Part shown: piece after piece, positions 1 to 8,010 of the stretch
Position numbering within the stretch: the stretch's first letter is position 1
How the letters are laid out: every line of letters begins with the position of its first letter
From: Halomonas sp. S3-1-1
Lineage (GTDB): Bacteria > Pseudomonadota > Gammaproteobacteria > Pseudomonadales > Halomonadaceae
Length of the DNA stretch: 64,000 nt
Direction of reading: 5' to 3'
Assembly: GCF_023757625.1 (NCBI RefSeq)
Contig: NZ_JALGBZ010000004.1
Coordinates: forward strand, 124,001 to 188,000
Notes under the pieces: generated by a model
Database searches by the model: none
The model's input: the letters and a program-made list of their open reading frames with translations, nothing else
What the model was told of the DNA's origin: nothing
Program-made: the position numbers and the translations under genes

Positions 1-20
1 AACGGATCGTTAAACAATAG

Positions 21-41
21 GCGGGCACGTTGATTGCCCGC
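21..41 (+). other. Hairpin before glpR
   Basis: A 7-base inverted repeat (GCGGGCA and TGCCCGC) with a 7-base loop lies just upstream of glpR. There is no T-run after it, so it is not a standard terminator. It may be the end of an upstream transcript or part of the glpR leader. The upstream gene is outside the window. Confidence 0.35.
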
Positions 42-61
42 TGAATCAAAAGGCTCGGCCC

Positions 62-820
62 ATGAATCAGCAACACCGCCAGGACGCTATCGTCGAACTG
101 GTCCGCCTGCACGGCTACGTGAGTATCGAGCAGCTCACCGAGCACTTTGCGGTGACGCCGCAAACCGTGCGCCGTGATCTCAATACGCTCTCGGATGAAG
201 GGCGCATTCGCCGCGTTCACGGTGGCGCCGGGGTCGAGTCGAGCACGGTCAACACTGCTTACAGCACGCGCAAGACGCTCAACCTGGGGGAGAAGGAGCG
301 TATCGCCAGGGCGCTTGCCGAGCAGATTCCGGATCACTCGTCGCTGTTCATCAATATCGGTACCAGCAACGAAGTGATCGCCCAAGCGCTTTTGGAGCAC
401 AAGGGCCTCGAGATCATCACCAACAACCTCAACGTCGCAGCCATTTTGCAGCGCAAGGAAGATTTCTCGGTGATCGTCGCCGGTGGCCAGGTGCGCTCTC
501 GCGACGGCGGCATCATCGGCGAGGCGACCATCGACTTCATCAACCAGTTCAAGGTGGATGTGGGCGTCATCGGTATCAGCGGTATCGACGAGGACGGCTC
601 GCTTTTGGAGTTCGACTATCAGGAAGTGCGGGTCGCTCAGGCAATCATCGCCAACTCGCGCCGGGTGTATCTGGCCGCGGACCACTCCAAGTTTCACCGT
701 AACCCGGTCGTGCGCCAGGGCAATATCGCCCAGCTCGATGCGCTATTCACCGACCGCCGCCCACCGGAGCCGATCATTAAGCTTTTGAGCGAACACGGCG
801 TGGCGCTGCACATCGCCTGA
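62..820 (+). CDS. glpR: DeoR-family glycerol 3-phosphate regulon repressor GlpR
   Basis: A 252-residue DeoR-family repressor, the usual length for GlpR. The N-terminus carries the family helix-turn-helix: MNQQHRQDAIVELV, then VSIEQLTEHFAVTPQTVRRD at about residues 20-40, followed by RRVHGGA. The rest is the DeoR effector domain, which in GlpR binds glycerol 3-phosphate, with ITNNLNVA and GGQVRSRDGGIIG. AAGG lies upstream of the ATG. The assignment to GlpR rather than another DeoR member is supported by glpD about 2.6 kb downstream, whose promoter contains a GlpR-type operator. The two glp genes are separated by foreign-looking DNA. A terminator follows at 937-962. Confidence 0.9.
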   Translation: MNQQHRQDAIVELVRLHGYVSIEQLTEHFAVTPQTVRRDLNTLSDEGRIRRVHGGAGVESSTVNTAYSTRKTLNLGEKERIARALAEQIPDHSSLFINIGTSNEVIAQALLEHKGLEIITNNLNVAAILQRKEDFSVIVAGGQVRSRDGGIIGEATIDFINQFKVDVGVIGISGIDEDGSLLEFDYQEVRVAQAIIANSRRVYLAADHSKFHRNPVVRQGNIAQLDALFTDRRPPEPIIKLLSEHGVALHIA

Positions 821-936
821 AACAGCCTACATTTGAACCAACCCACACTTCGCTTTGATGGCGTGTGCTGATAAGAAAAGGTCAGGGTCGTTACGCCCAG
901 CCGTCTGTTTAAATAAATAGCGCTTTTTTATTCAGG

Positions 937-962
937 GCCGCGACGAAGATCGCGGCTTTTTC
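937..962 (+). terminator. Rho-independent terminator after glpR
   Basis: A 7-bp stem GCCGCGA/TCGCGGC with loop CGAAGA is followed by TTTTTC. It lies about 115 bases past the glpR stop and marks the left edge of host-type sequence before the foreign-looking segment. Confidence 0.7.
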
Positions 963-989
963 GTTCGACGCTATGCCAGCTCGCGCCGC

Positions 990-1193
990 TTAACGCGAGA
1001 CGCCGAGATCCCGCGCCAATTCCGACACCGTCCTGAGCGCGTCTGCCTCCGCCACGCATCTCAACATTTGCCAGCGCGCGCTCGTCAGCCCGAGCGGCGC
1101 CGTCAATTGGTCACCTCTCAGGATCAGACGGCTGTTAGCGCGGAAGATCGAGAGGACGAGCTGGGTGATCGCATCGGACGACATTGGCAGCAA
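990..1193 (-). pseudogene. Truncated MarR-family regulator
   Basis: The frame encodes 67 residues that read as the start of a MarR-type winged-helix protein: a first helix (ITQLVLSIFRANSRLI), then GLTSARWQMLRCVAEA and the start of the recognition helix, VSELARDLGVSR. It then stops, before the wing and the C-terminal dimer helices. Whole MarR proteins are about 140-160 residues. Reading other frames past the stop gives no MarR continuation, and the glpR terminator follows within 30 bases, so the 3' part seems deleted at a recombination junction. The start may be TTG (1193) or the ATG three codons in (1184). It is divergent from the VOC gene it probably once controlled. Confidence 0.6.
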
Positions 1194-1231
1194 AGCCTAC
1201 AAGCTGGCGGACCGGATATCCACCTTTCATA

Positions 1232-1278
1232 TTGACGCCACGTTGTCAAATTCCGATACTGATTGACAGCATGCTGTC
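1232..1278 (+). promoter_or_regulatory. Promoter and palindromic operators for the VOC gene
   Basis: TTGACG (1232-1237), a 17-base spacer and GATACT (1255-1260) form a good sigma-70 promoter for the VOC gene. Two inverted repeats overlap it: TTGAC-N8-GTCAA at 1232-1249, and the perfect 14-base palindrome GACAGCATGCTGTC at 1265-1278, which falls on the expected transcription start. Placement between divergent MarR and target genes is typical of MarR autoregulation; binding itself is inferred. Confidence 0.55.
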
Positions 1279-1367
1279 GAAACGGGCTGAGTTTTGGTTC
1301 TCGCCGCGTGCCTGCAAGCGACGAAGCGCTTGCCTTTCAAACAACGCGGTATCCGGAAAGAGAGACC

Positions 1368-1799
1368 ATGATATCAACTAACGCCCTACAAACGCTCCGA
1401 GGAGCCCATGTTGGTCTGCGCGTCGCTGAGCGCGACGCTGCGGTGACGTGGTATCGGGAGAAGCTGGACATGCACGAAATTAGGGCGTTCGACCTAAACG
1501 GCATGAATTTCACCGAGATGGCGCTGGCCGGCGACCCCTCCTTCAGGATCGAACTCGTCTCGGGTCCAGGCGCAAGCGGCGGACCCGACGAAGACAATCT
1601 CTATTCGAGCTTCGGGACGCATGGTTGGCATCATCTCGGTCTCTGGGTCGACGACGTCGATGCGGCCGTTGAGACGCTGCGGGCTCGCGGAGTAACAATC
1701 ACTCTAGAGCCAACCGACAACGATCACTGGAAAGTTCGGGTCGCCTTTCTGGTGGATCCGTGGAACAACGTGATCGAGCTTCTTCAGTCCAACGTCTGA
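1368..1799 (+). CDS. VOC-family (glyoxalase/dioxygenase-fold) protein
   Basis: A 143-residue protein with paired beta-alpha-beta-beta-beta modules of the vicinal-oxygen-chelate superfamily. The first module has HVGLRVAERDAAVTWYREKL and FTEMALAGDPSFRIELV; the second has HHLGLWVDDVDAAVETLRARG and VAFLVDPWNNVIELLQ. Candidate metal ligands are the early His (GAHVGL), the His in WHHLGL and the Glu in VIELLQ. The start at 1368 is chosen because GAAAGAGAG precedes the ATG; the longer frame from a TTG at 1263 runs through the operator. The reaction cannot be told from sequence: lyases, dioxygenases and resistance proteins share this fold. The gene sits in a segment that interrupts the glp locus, with a broken MarR gene divergent to it, suggesting acquisition by transfer. 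Confidence 0.75.
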   Translation: MISTNALQTLRGAHVGLRVAERDAAVTWYREKLDMHEIRAFDLNGMNFTEMALAGDPSFRIELVSGPGASGGPDEDNLYSSFGTHGWHHLGLWVDDVDAAVETLRARGVTITLEPTDNDHWKVRVAFLVDPWNNVIELLQSNV

Positions 1800-3137
1800 A
1801 CGGCACGTCCGGCGCCGACCTGTTCCACAGGCGTAATCGCACGGAACGGCTGGATGGCAGCAATCCGTCTCGTCTAGCCAGACCGTTTACGTCAGCTTCT
1901 GCCCGTCTCGCTAACCAAACCGGACGGGCAGATTTCCACCCAAGCGCGCCATTCACTTTCTCGTCGCGCCGGTCAGTAGATTGATTGGTGATGGTTCACT
2001 CGATGCCGTGCTCTTCCACCAACGCCGCCGCTGGTGCCTCGCTGGTGGCGCACCCAGTGCGATGGCACCACCCTACAAGCCTCCGCCCCGTGTGCGGGCT
2101 TCTTGATGCCTCGCCTTCGTTTCGAGGTCTCGCGAAAGCCTCGTAAACCTCGCATTACGGCGTTATACCGTTATCTTACGCCCTCAGATTGAGCGAGAGT
2201 CTGTTCGCCATACGGGGTTGTCGGTTGTAGTGCAATATTAACGAATCGTCTCCGATGTGGCACGCCTTACGTCATGCTGTGCCTCCCCCCTCATTGTTCG
2301 ACTGGAAACGGGCTCCCGAACTGGGCCGCCGTCTTTGATGATCCTCGGATCAATATGAGGGTGCCTCTTCGCGCGGCCGCCGCTGCGTGGATGGATATTC
2401 ATTTTGCTGGCGGTCCTAGGGACCCGGGCGTTGCACGGACGCTTCCGCCGGGCATTCCGAAGGCGGCTCACGACCGGCTCATGCGTTGGTACCCATGTTT
2501 GTTTAACCAAGTGGACAAGCCGGCTACGGCCCGGGCTGTGGTCCATTTCTGCGAGTTCATCCCTTGGCGCGCCGATCACTTCAGCCAACGTGTATCCGGC
2601 GTTCCTCATTCAACACCCGCGCACGCCTTGCTTCAATCCAGGCCCGTTGGACCGCGCGGCCTCGGGCGGCGCTGTTATGGAGGTGCTTTGCAGCGAGGTG
2701 TGAGCCTCAGCTGGTCTACCCGCGATGCCACTCGGGCCCAACAGGTGGCCGGTCTGGCAAATGGCTGGTCACATGCTGATGAACGAAGGTCGGATGCAGA
2801 AACTTAAGGCACTCGGCGACATCCTTGTTCAAGGGTCGAAACGTTCGATAATACGCTCGTTTGTAAACGGCCGACACGATAAACGCGAAGTATGACCTTC
2901 TGTCGTTTTACTACAACCAGCGACCCTGCCAATGGCGGATTGTTGACTCAACCCGGCTCGACCATAGTCAGACCATGGCTTTGAAACACCAACCCTTTCA
3001 AAGCCCGGCGCGCCCACTTAACCGGTCAATGCGTGTCAGTACGGCACCGCGAGGTCTACCGCCTGCGGCGTCTGCGCCCACCCTCCGGCGCTTATAAGCT
3101 CATTAGCCGACAGTGACAAAACAAACAGAGGTGGTTT
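1800..3137. other. 1.3-kb stretch with no convincing gene
   Basis: Several open frames occur here on both strands (the longest 177 codons, 2274-2807 on plus) but none gives a recognisable protein. Their composition is rich in Arg, Pro, Cys and His as in chance frames, and they overlap one another. No transposase motif, tRNA or clear inverted-repeat boundary was found. It is probably decayed foreign DNA continuing the segment that begins near 985; the right boundary is somewhere before the small gene at 3138. Confidence 0.5.
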
Positions 3138-3362
3138 ATGAACTGCATCGAACTCACTCAGCAGGCCGACCGTATCGCCAGCACGTTCAGCAAGCAGGAA
3201 CTGGCCAAACTGGTACTGGCGCTCAAGTGTCAAGGCGAGTCGCTTCAGCAGGCGGTCGAGGTGATCGACACTATCGACACCCGGGCGGGCTACTCGATGG
3301 AACAGGCCTGGGAGGAGGTGCTGGCCCAGGATTCTCAGCTGATCGTCGAAGACGAAGAGTAG
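3138..3362 (+). CDS. Small conserved-looking acidic protein, unknown
   Basis: A 74-residue protein, mostly helical by appearance and acidic at its end (QLIVEDEE). GAGGTGG lies 6-12 bases before the ATG and a strong terminator follows at 3383-3407, so it looks like a genuine single-gene unit. No family is recognised. It contains two Cys (NCIEL and LKCQGE) but no spaced metal-binding motif, no signal peptide and no membrane segment. It lies between the foreign-looking segment and glpD, convergent with glpD. Confidence 0.65.
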   Translation: MNCIELTQQADRIASTFSKQELAKLVLALKCQGESLQQAVEVIDTIDTRAGYSMEQAWEEVLAQDSQLIVEDEE

Positions 3363-3382
3363 TGTCTTTCAACTTGCTTACA

Positions 3383-3407
3383 AAGCCCCCTCGCGGGGGC
3401 TTTTTTC
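3383..3407 (+). terminator. Terminator after the small gene at 3138
   Basis: The stem AAGCCCCC/GGGGGCTT with a short CGC-type loop is followed by TTTTTT. It stands between two convergent genes and may also serve glpD on the other strand, although the run of A on the glpD side is short. Confidence 0.75.
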
Positions 3408-3428
3408 TTTTTTACAGGTAAAACGCCG

Positions 3429-5084
3429 TTATTCGACTGGAGCGGCTTTTGAGCGCAGGGTATCGGGGCGGGTCGTATCCGGGTTCTCGGCGAAATAGGT
3501 CTCGAGCCGGGTCTGGGCCTGGTCGCCGAACAGTACTTCGCAGGCTTTTTTGAGCCCTTCGGAGTTCATCAGCTCGTCGCGGTGAACTACCAGCGATACC
3601 TTGGCGCGCCGGCGCAAGAAATCCTCGAGTTCGGTGATCATCTCGTGGTCGCGGGCGTACTCGAGCTCGCAGCGGATGTACTCGGTCTTGTCGATCAGAA
3701 TTTCCGCCTGGCTCGGGTCAGCCTTGATTTTCTCCAGTAGGCCAAAGGCATCGTTGCCGTAGCGCCGCCAGAGCCGCGACGACAGCTTCTCGTTGGACGT
3801 GGCCGGCGTCAGCGCGTCGAGTTTCGCATCGCGAGCTTGCTGCATGAACGAGGCCTTGACCTTGTCATCCGGCTCGCCGTACCAGCGGGTGGCGGGGGCG
3901 CCAAGCGTCACGCCGAGCTTTTGCACTTCGTCGCTGATCTCCTCGCCTACGTTCAGGCAATCGGTCAGCTTGCCACCAAAAATGCTGATATGGGCGGTGG
4001 CCTCGTGAGTATCGATCACATGCTTGCGCGAGAGCTGCAAGAAGTCTCGGCTCTGGCCCTTGTCCGCCTTGACCGCCAGCGGACGCACGCCGCAGCGGGT
4101 GGAGATGATGTCGTTCTCGGTCAGCGGCGTCTCAAGGCTCAAGCGCGCGTTGATATTTTCGAGCACGAACGCGATGTCTTCCTGGGTGACCTCCGGGTAC
4201 GGGTTCTCCATATGAGTGTCGGTAGTGCCAATGCAAGTGCGGTTTCCCATGGGAATGACGAAAAACAGCCGCCCATCGTTGGCGAAAAACGCCAGCACTC
4301 GCTTTTGCTCGGTGAGCTGCGGCACGATCAGGTGAATGCCCTTGGAGTAAAGGTGCTGGTGCGAGGTGGACTGCTTCGTCAGCGCGTTGTGCTCGTCGAC
4401 CCAGGGGCCAGCGGCATTGATCAGCACTTTGGACCGAATGCTGAAGGTATCGCCGGTCATTACGTCGCGCGCACGCGTGACCCAACCGCCGTTTTCGCGC
4501 TCGGCGCCCAGGGATTCGACGTAGTTGGCCGCCACCGCGCCAAACGTCATCGCCTGTCGAACGAAATTGAAAACGAAACGGGCGTCGTTATCGTAAAGAT
4601 ACGCATCGGAGTATTCGAAGCCGCCCACCGCGTTGTCGGTCTGGATGATCGACTCTTCCTGCTTGATGTTTTTCGGCGACAACAGGCGAGGGCGCTTGGT
4701 AAAGCCGTTGCCCATCAGCCAGTAGAGCCAGGTGCCCGCCCACAGATAGCGCGGCGAGTGGCGAAAGCCCTTGGCGATGGTCGTGAGAAAGCGAATCTCC
4801 TTGACCGTGGACGGATAGCTCTTGATCAGGTGATTGCGGCTTTTACAGAGCTTTCGCACCAGCGCGAAGTCGTTGCTCTCCATGTACTTGATGCCGCCCC
4901 ACACCAGATTCGAGGAGTGCATGCTGGTGCTGCCGGCGAAGTCGCCGCGGTCGATCACGGCCACTTTCGCGCCTTTACCCGCCAGCGCCGAGGCGGCGGC
5001 GGCGCCGTTGATGCCGCCGCCGATGATCAGCGCGTCATACTCTTCACTGGGCAGCTTTTCGAGATTCTGAGTTCGAAGCGTCAT
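3429..5084 (-). CDS. glpD: Aerobic glycerol-3-phosphate dehydrogenase GlpD
   Basis: A 551-residue FAD enzyme that oxidises glycerol 3-phosphate to dihydroxyacetone phosphate and passes electrons to the quinone pool at the inner membrane. The N-terminal dinucleotide fold is clear: YDALIIGGGINGAAAASALA near residues 15-35, then VIDRGDFAGSTSMHSSNLVW. Further family signatures are INAAGPWVDEHN, IPMGNRTCIGTTDTHMENPY and IFGGKLTDCLNVGEEI, followed by the helical C-terminal cap (SRLWRRYGNDAFGLL, YIRCELEYARDHEMITELED). CGGAA precedes the ATG. Its promoter carries a GlpR-type operator, so glycerol 3-phosphate induction through GlpR is expected. Confidence 0.95.
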   Translation of the reverse strand: MTLRTQNLEKLPSEEYDALIIGGGINGAAAASALAGKGAKVAVIDRGDFAGSTSMHSSNLVWGGIKYMESNDFALVRKLCKSRNHLIKSYPSTVKEIRFLTTIAKGFRHSPRYLWAGTWLYWLMGNGFTKRPRLLSPKNIKQEESIIQTDNAVGGFEYSDAYLYDNDARFVFNFVRQAMTFGAVAANYVESLGAERENGGWVTRARDVMTGDTFSIRSKVLINAAGPWVDEHNALTKQSTSHQHLYSKGIHLIVPQLTEQKRVLAFFANDGRLFFVIPMGNRTCIGTTDTHMENPYPEVTQEDIAFVLENINARLSLETPLTENDIISTRCGVRPLAVKADKGQSRDFLQLSRKHVIDTHEATAHISIFGGKLTDCLNVGEEISDEVQKLGVTLGAPATRWYGEPDDKVKASFMQQARDAKLDALTPATSNEKLSSRLWRRYGNDAFGLLEKIKADPSQAEILIDKTEYIRCELEYARDHEMITELEDFLRRRAKVSLVVHRDELMNSEGLKKACEVLFGDQAQTRLETYFAENPDTTRPDTLRSKAAPVE

Positions 5085-5130
5085 GGCGAATTCCGTTGGG
5101 TTAAAGGCGCAAGCGTCACTGGCCGCGCTA

Positions 5131-5175
5131 TATTTTCAATAACGAAACTATAGATGATCGTTTTCGAACATTCAA
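5131..5175 (-). promoter_or_regulatory. glpD promoter with embedded GlpR operator
   Basis: Read on the minus strand, TTGAAT (5170-5175), a 17-base spacer and TATAGT (5147-5152) form a near-consensus sigma-70 promoter. The spacer is almost filled by ATGTTCGAAAACGATCAT (5154-5171), a good match to the E. coli GlpR operator (TATGTTCGATAACGAACATA type). A weaker half-symmetric copy (TTTCG-N4-TGAAA) follows at 5131-5150, over the start site. This arrangement predicts direct occlusion of RNA polymerase by GlpR. Confidence 0.65.
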
Positions 5176-5211
5176 CGCATATACGCTAGGCAAAACAAAG
5201 GCGATAGGCAC

Positions 5212-5237
5212 AAAAAAGCCGGCCCCAAGGCCGGCTT
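5212..5237 (-). terminator. Terminator after fadE
   Basis: On the minus strand the stem AAGCCGGCC/GGCCGGCTT is followed by a run of six T. It lies 20 bases past the fadE stop. Confidence 0.8.
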
Positions 5238-5256
5238 GAATGAGTAACCGAGCGCG

Positions 5257-7746
5257 CTACTTCACGCTCTCCTCGGCATTGACCGGCGGCGCCTTGGGCG
5301 CCGCTGGGTTGTGGTCAATCAGGGTGGACTTGTTGGTGGCGAACTCGTTGTAGGCGAAGTCGTCCACGGTGAGCATCTCAAGCACCTCTTTTTCGAACTC
5401 ACGCATGAACTCTGCGTCTTCCTCGCTGACGATACCCGCTTCGAGGCCGGCTTCGACCCGGGCTTCCGGATGCAGTGCGGTTTGGGCGATCTCGCCTTTG
5501 GCGTAGGCCTTGTTGACCGTACGATAGATCTTTTCAGCGCGTTCGTATTCCACCAGCAGCGCGTTGTAGCGCGCCAGGGGGTTGCGCTGCTCGCCGTCGT
5601 CCTGGTCCCAAGTATTGCGCAGCAGCTTGGTGCGCAGCGCGCTGTGAGTGGACACGCGATGGGCGATATCGCGGGCGAAATCGTCGTGCGGTTTGTTCCA
5701 GCGACGACCCATTGGCATTACAACGGCGTTTAGCACCTTGCCCAGCGCCCGGTTGGGCAGGTTGTCGAAAATTTCGACGAAGGCTTGCTCGGCGCGGTGG
5801 AGCACAAAGCGGCAGCTGTAGTGCAACAGCGCTTCTTCACCTTCGACCTTGTCGCCGGCCTGCCACTGCTTGAGCACCATGGAGGCGAGATACAGATTGG
5901 AGAGCACGTCGCCTAGGCGCGCCGAGATCATTTCGCGCTTTTTGAGCGCCGAACCCAGGCTCGCCATGGCGGCGTCGGCGCACAGGCCAAAGCCTGCGGA
6001 CAGGCGCGCGATGTCCTGGGCGTAGGCGGCGGCGGGCGCATCGAAGGGCACCGACGGCTTGCCGATGCCGATGCCCAGCGTCAGCGCGCGGGCGGCGTTG
6101 CCGAAAATCAGCCCGGCGTGCTTGAAGAACGCGGTGTCGAAAGCCTTGACGTCGTTGGCGTCCTTGGCGGCGAGTTCATCGAGTACGTAGGGATGGCAGC
6201 GAATCGCGCCCTGACCGAAGATCATCAGGTTACGCGTCATTATGTTGGCGCCTTCCACAGTGATCGCCACCGGGTTGGCGCTGTAACCGATCCCCAGATA
6301 GTTGCGCGGGCCGAGCGTAACCGCCTTGCCGCCGTGCACGTCCATGGCGTGGCTTAGAATTTCACGCTGAAACTCGGTGAGCTGGCTTTTCAGAATCGCC
6401 GAGGGCACCGCGGGCTTCTCGCCGTGATCGATCAGGTTGGCCGTCTGGTAGACCGTTGCCTGAGCGATATAGCCAAGGGCGGCCATTTTGGCCAGCGGCT
6501 CCTGCACACCTTCCATTTCCGCGACCGGCACGTTGAACTGCCGGCGAACACGAGTGAAGCCGCCGCTCCAGCCCAGCGCGTAGCGCGCGGTGCCAGTAGC
6601 GCCGGAGGGCAGGGTGATGCAGCGCCCGATCGAGAGACACTCGACCAGCATGCGCCAGCCCTGGCCGATCATGTTCTGGCCGCCGATGATGGTATCCAGC
6701 GGGACGAACACGTCGACCCCCTTGATCGGGCCGTTCATGAAGGGGCTACCGATCGGGTGGTGGCGCCGGCCGATCTCCATGCCGTCGGTGTCGCGGGGAA
6801 TCAGCGCCAGCGTAATGCCGCGATCCTCTTCATCACCGAGAAGTTTTTCCGGGTCGAACAGGCGAAATGCCAAGCCCACGACAGTGGCGATGGGTGCGAG
6901 GGTAATCCAGCGTTTTTCGAACGTTAGCTTGACGCCGAGCACTTCCTTGCCGTCGACGGTTTGCTTACACACCACGCCGGTATCTGGAAGCGAGGTGGCG
7001 TCCGACCCCGCACGCGGGCCGGTCAGGCCGAAGCAGGGGATTTCACGGCCGTCGGCTAGGCGCGGCAGGTAGTGGTTTTTCTGCTCTTCGGTGCCGTACT
7101 TCATCAAAAGCTCGCCCGGGCCGAGCGAGTTGGGTACGCCCACGGTGACCATCAGGGTTTCGTTGGCAGAGAGCTTTTGCAGGGCCATGGACTGCGCCTT
7201 GGCGGAGAAGCCAAGCCCGCCGTACTCCTTGGGAATGATCATGCCGAAGAAGCGTTCTTTCTTTAGGAAGTCCCAGAGCTGCTGGGGCAGGTCGGCGCGC
7301 TCGATGGAAATATCCCAGGCGTTACACATGCCGGCAGCGGTGGCGCACTGGTTGTCCAGAAACGCCTGCTCGTCTTCGCGAAGGCCTTCATCCTTGTAGC
7401 TTAGAAGGGCGTTCCAGTCCGGCTTGCCGGAAAAGAGCTGGCCATCCCAGGACACGCTACCGGCTTCGAGCGCGGTGCGCTCGGTGGCGGATACTTTCGG
7501 CGCCACCTTCTTGAAAATGGCAAAAATGCGGGGCGTGAGCCACAGCCTTCTCAGCGCCGGCAGGCCCGCCACGGCCACGCCAAGCGCGCCAAGCAGGAGA
7601 ATGAAGCCAATGACCGGGGCGTCGAACACTAGCCCGATCAGGCCGAGCACGGCCAATACGCCGATAGCCGGCCCCGCGCCGGCTTCCCGGCGCATCACGA
7701 CGAGCAGGCCCACAATGGCCAGCACGATCAGCAGTAGCGTGAGCAT
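5257..7746 (-). CDS. fadE: Acyl-CoA dehydrogenase FadE
   Basis: An 829-residue FadE-type acyl-CoA dehydrogenase, close to the 814 residues of E. coli FadE and much longer than ordinary 380-residue ACADs. It catalyses the first step of fatty-acid beta-oxidation, using FAD. The N-terminus has two hydrophobic stretches (MLTLLLIVLAIVGLLVV and IGFILLLGALGVAVAGL), which fit inner-membrane attachment. The central ACAD domain shows IIPKEYGGLGFSAKAQS, CFGLTGPRAGSDATSLPDTG and SQLTEFQREILSHAMDVHGG; the long C-terminal domain is FadE-specific (AFVEIFDNLPNRALGKVLNA). ATGGAGAG precedes the start. A palindrome 55 bases upstream may be a fatty-acid regulator site. Confidence 0.95.
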   Translation of the reverse strand: MLTLLLIVLAIVGLLVVMRREAGAGPAIGVLAVLGLIGLVFDAPVIGFILLLGALGVAVAGLPALRRLWLTPRIFAIFKKVAPKVSATERTALEAGSVSWDGQLFSGKPDWNALLSYKDEGLREDEQAFLDNQCATAAGMCNAWDISIERADLPQQLWDFLKKERFFGMIIPKEYGGLGFSAKAQSMALQKLSANETLMVTVGVPNSLGPGELLMKYGTEEQKNHYLPRLADGREIPCFGLTGPRAGSDATSLPDTGVVCKQTVDGKEVLGVKLTFEKRWITLAPIATVVGLAFRLFDPEKLLGDEEDRGITLALIPRDTDGMEIGRRHHPIGSPFMNGPIKGVDVFVPLDTIIGGQNMIGQGWRMLVECLSIGRCITLPSGATGTARYALGWSGGFTRVRRQFNVPVAEMEGVQEPLAKMAALGYIAQATVYQTANLIDHGEKPAVPSAILKSQLTEFQREILSHAMDVHGGKAVTLGPRNYLGIGYSANPVAITVEGANIMTRNLMIFGQGAIRCHPYVLDELAAKDANDVKAFDTAFFKHAGLIFGNAARALTLGIGIGKPSVPFDAPAAAYAQDIARLSAGFGLCADAAMASLGSALKKREMISARLGDVLSNLYLASMVLKQWQAGDKVEGEEALLHYSCRFVLHRAEQAFVEIFDNLPNRALGKVLNAVVMPMGRRWNKPHDDFARDIAHRVSTHSALRTKLLRNTWDQDDGEQRNPLARYNALLVEYERAEKIYRTVNKAYAKGEIAQTALHPEARVEAGLEAGIVSEEDAEFMREFEKEVLEMLTVDDFAYNEFATNKSTLIDHNPAAPKAPPVNAEESVK

Positions 7747-7800
7747 AGAATCTCTCCATATCGTTTATAAGGATTATTCAAACGTGGTTCCGGGTACGTA

Positions 7801-7818
7801 TTTAAACGGATGTTTGAA
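7801..7818 (-). promoter_or_regulatory. Palindrome upstream of fadE (PsrA/TetR-like site)
   Basis: TTTAAAC-GGAT-GTTTGAA is an inverted repeat with one mismatch and resembles the PsrA operator pattern (GAAAC-N4-GTTTC), which controls beta-oxidation genes in pseudomonads. A nearby ATTCAAAC half-site lies about 25 bases closer to fadE. Regulator identity is inferred. Confidence 0.45.
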
Positions 7819-7953
7819 TAGTGGCAGACTCGCGCTATCCCGCGCAAGTACTTCGCCTTGGCGTCGCGTATCGCTCTTAGTGTAGTTGTTGATACGCCGT
7901 ATGAACCCTTTGAGCCCGGCGCGATATGCAAAATGTATTTCAAGCAATAATAC

Positions 7954-7981
7954 GAAAAAACGCCGCGGGGCAGCCGCGGCG
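7954..7981 (-). terminator. Terminator after betA
   Basis: The minus-strand stem CGCCGCGG/CCGCGGCG with a CTGCC loop is followed by TTTTTTCGT. It ends the betIBA transcript about 30 bases past the betA stop. Confidence 0.75.
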
Positions 7982-8010
7982 CAGAAGGAATCTTCAGGCA
8001 GTCGAAGGCG

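Noticed and set aside
2274-2807. 177-codon open frame on the plus strand
   Set aside because: No recognisable domain, chance-like composition rich in Arg/Pro/His/Cys, overlaps several other frames on both strands, and no ribosome binding site of note.
3837-5153. 438-codon open frame opposite glpD
   Set aside because: Antisense shadow of glpD; it even runs through the glpD promoter and operator.
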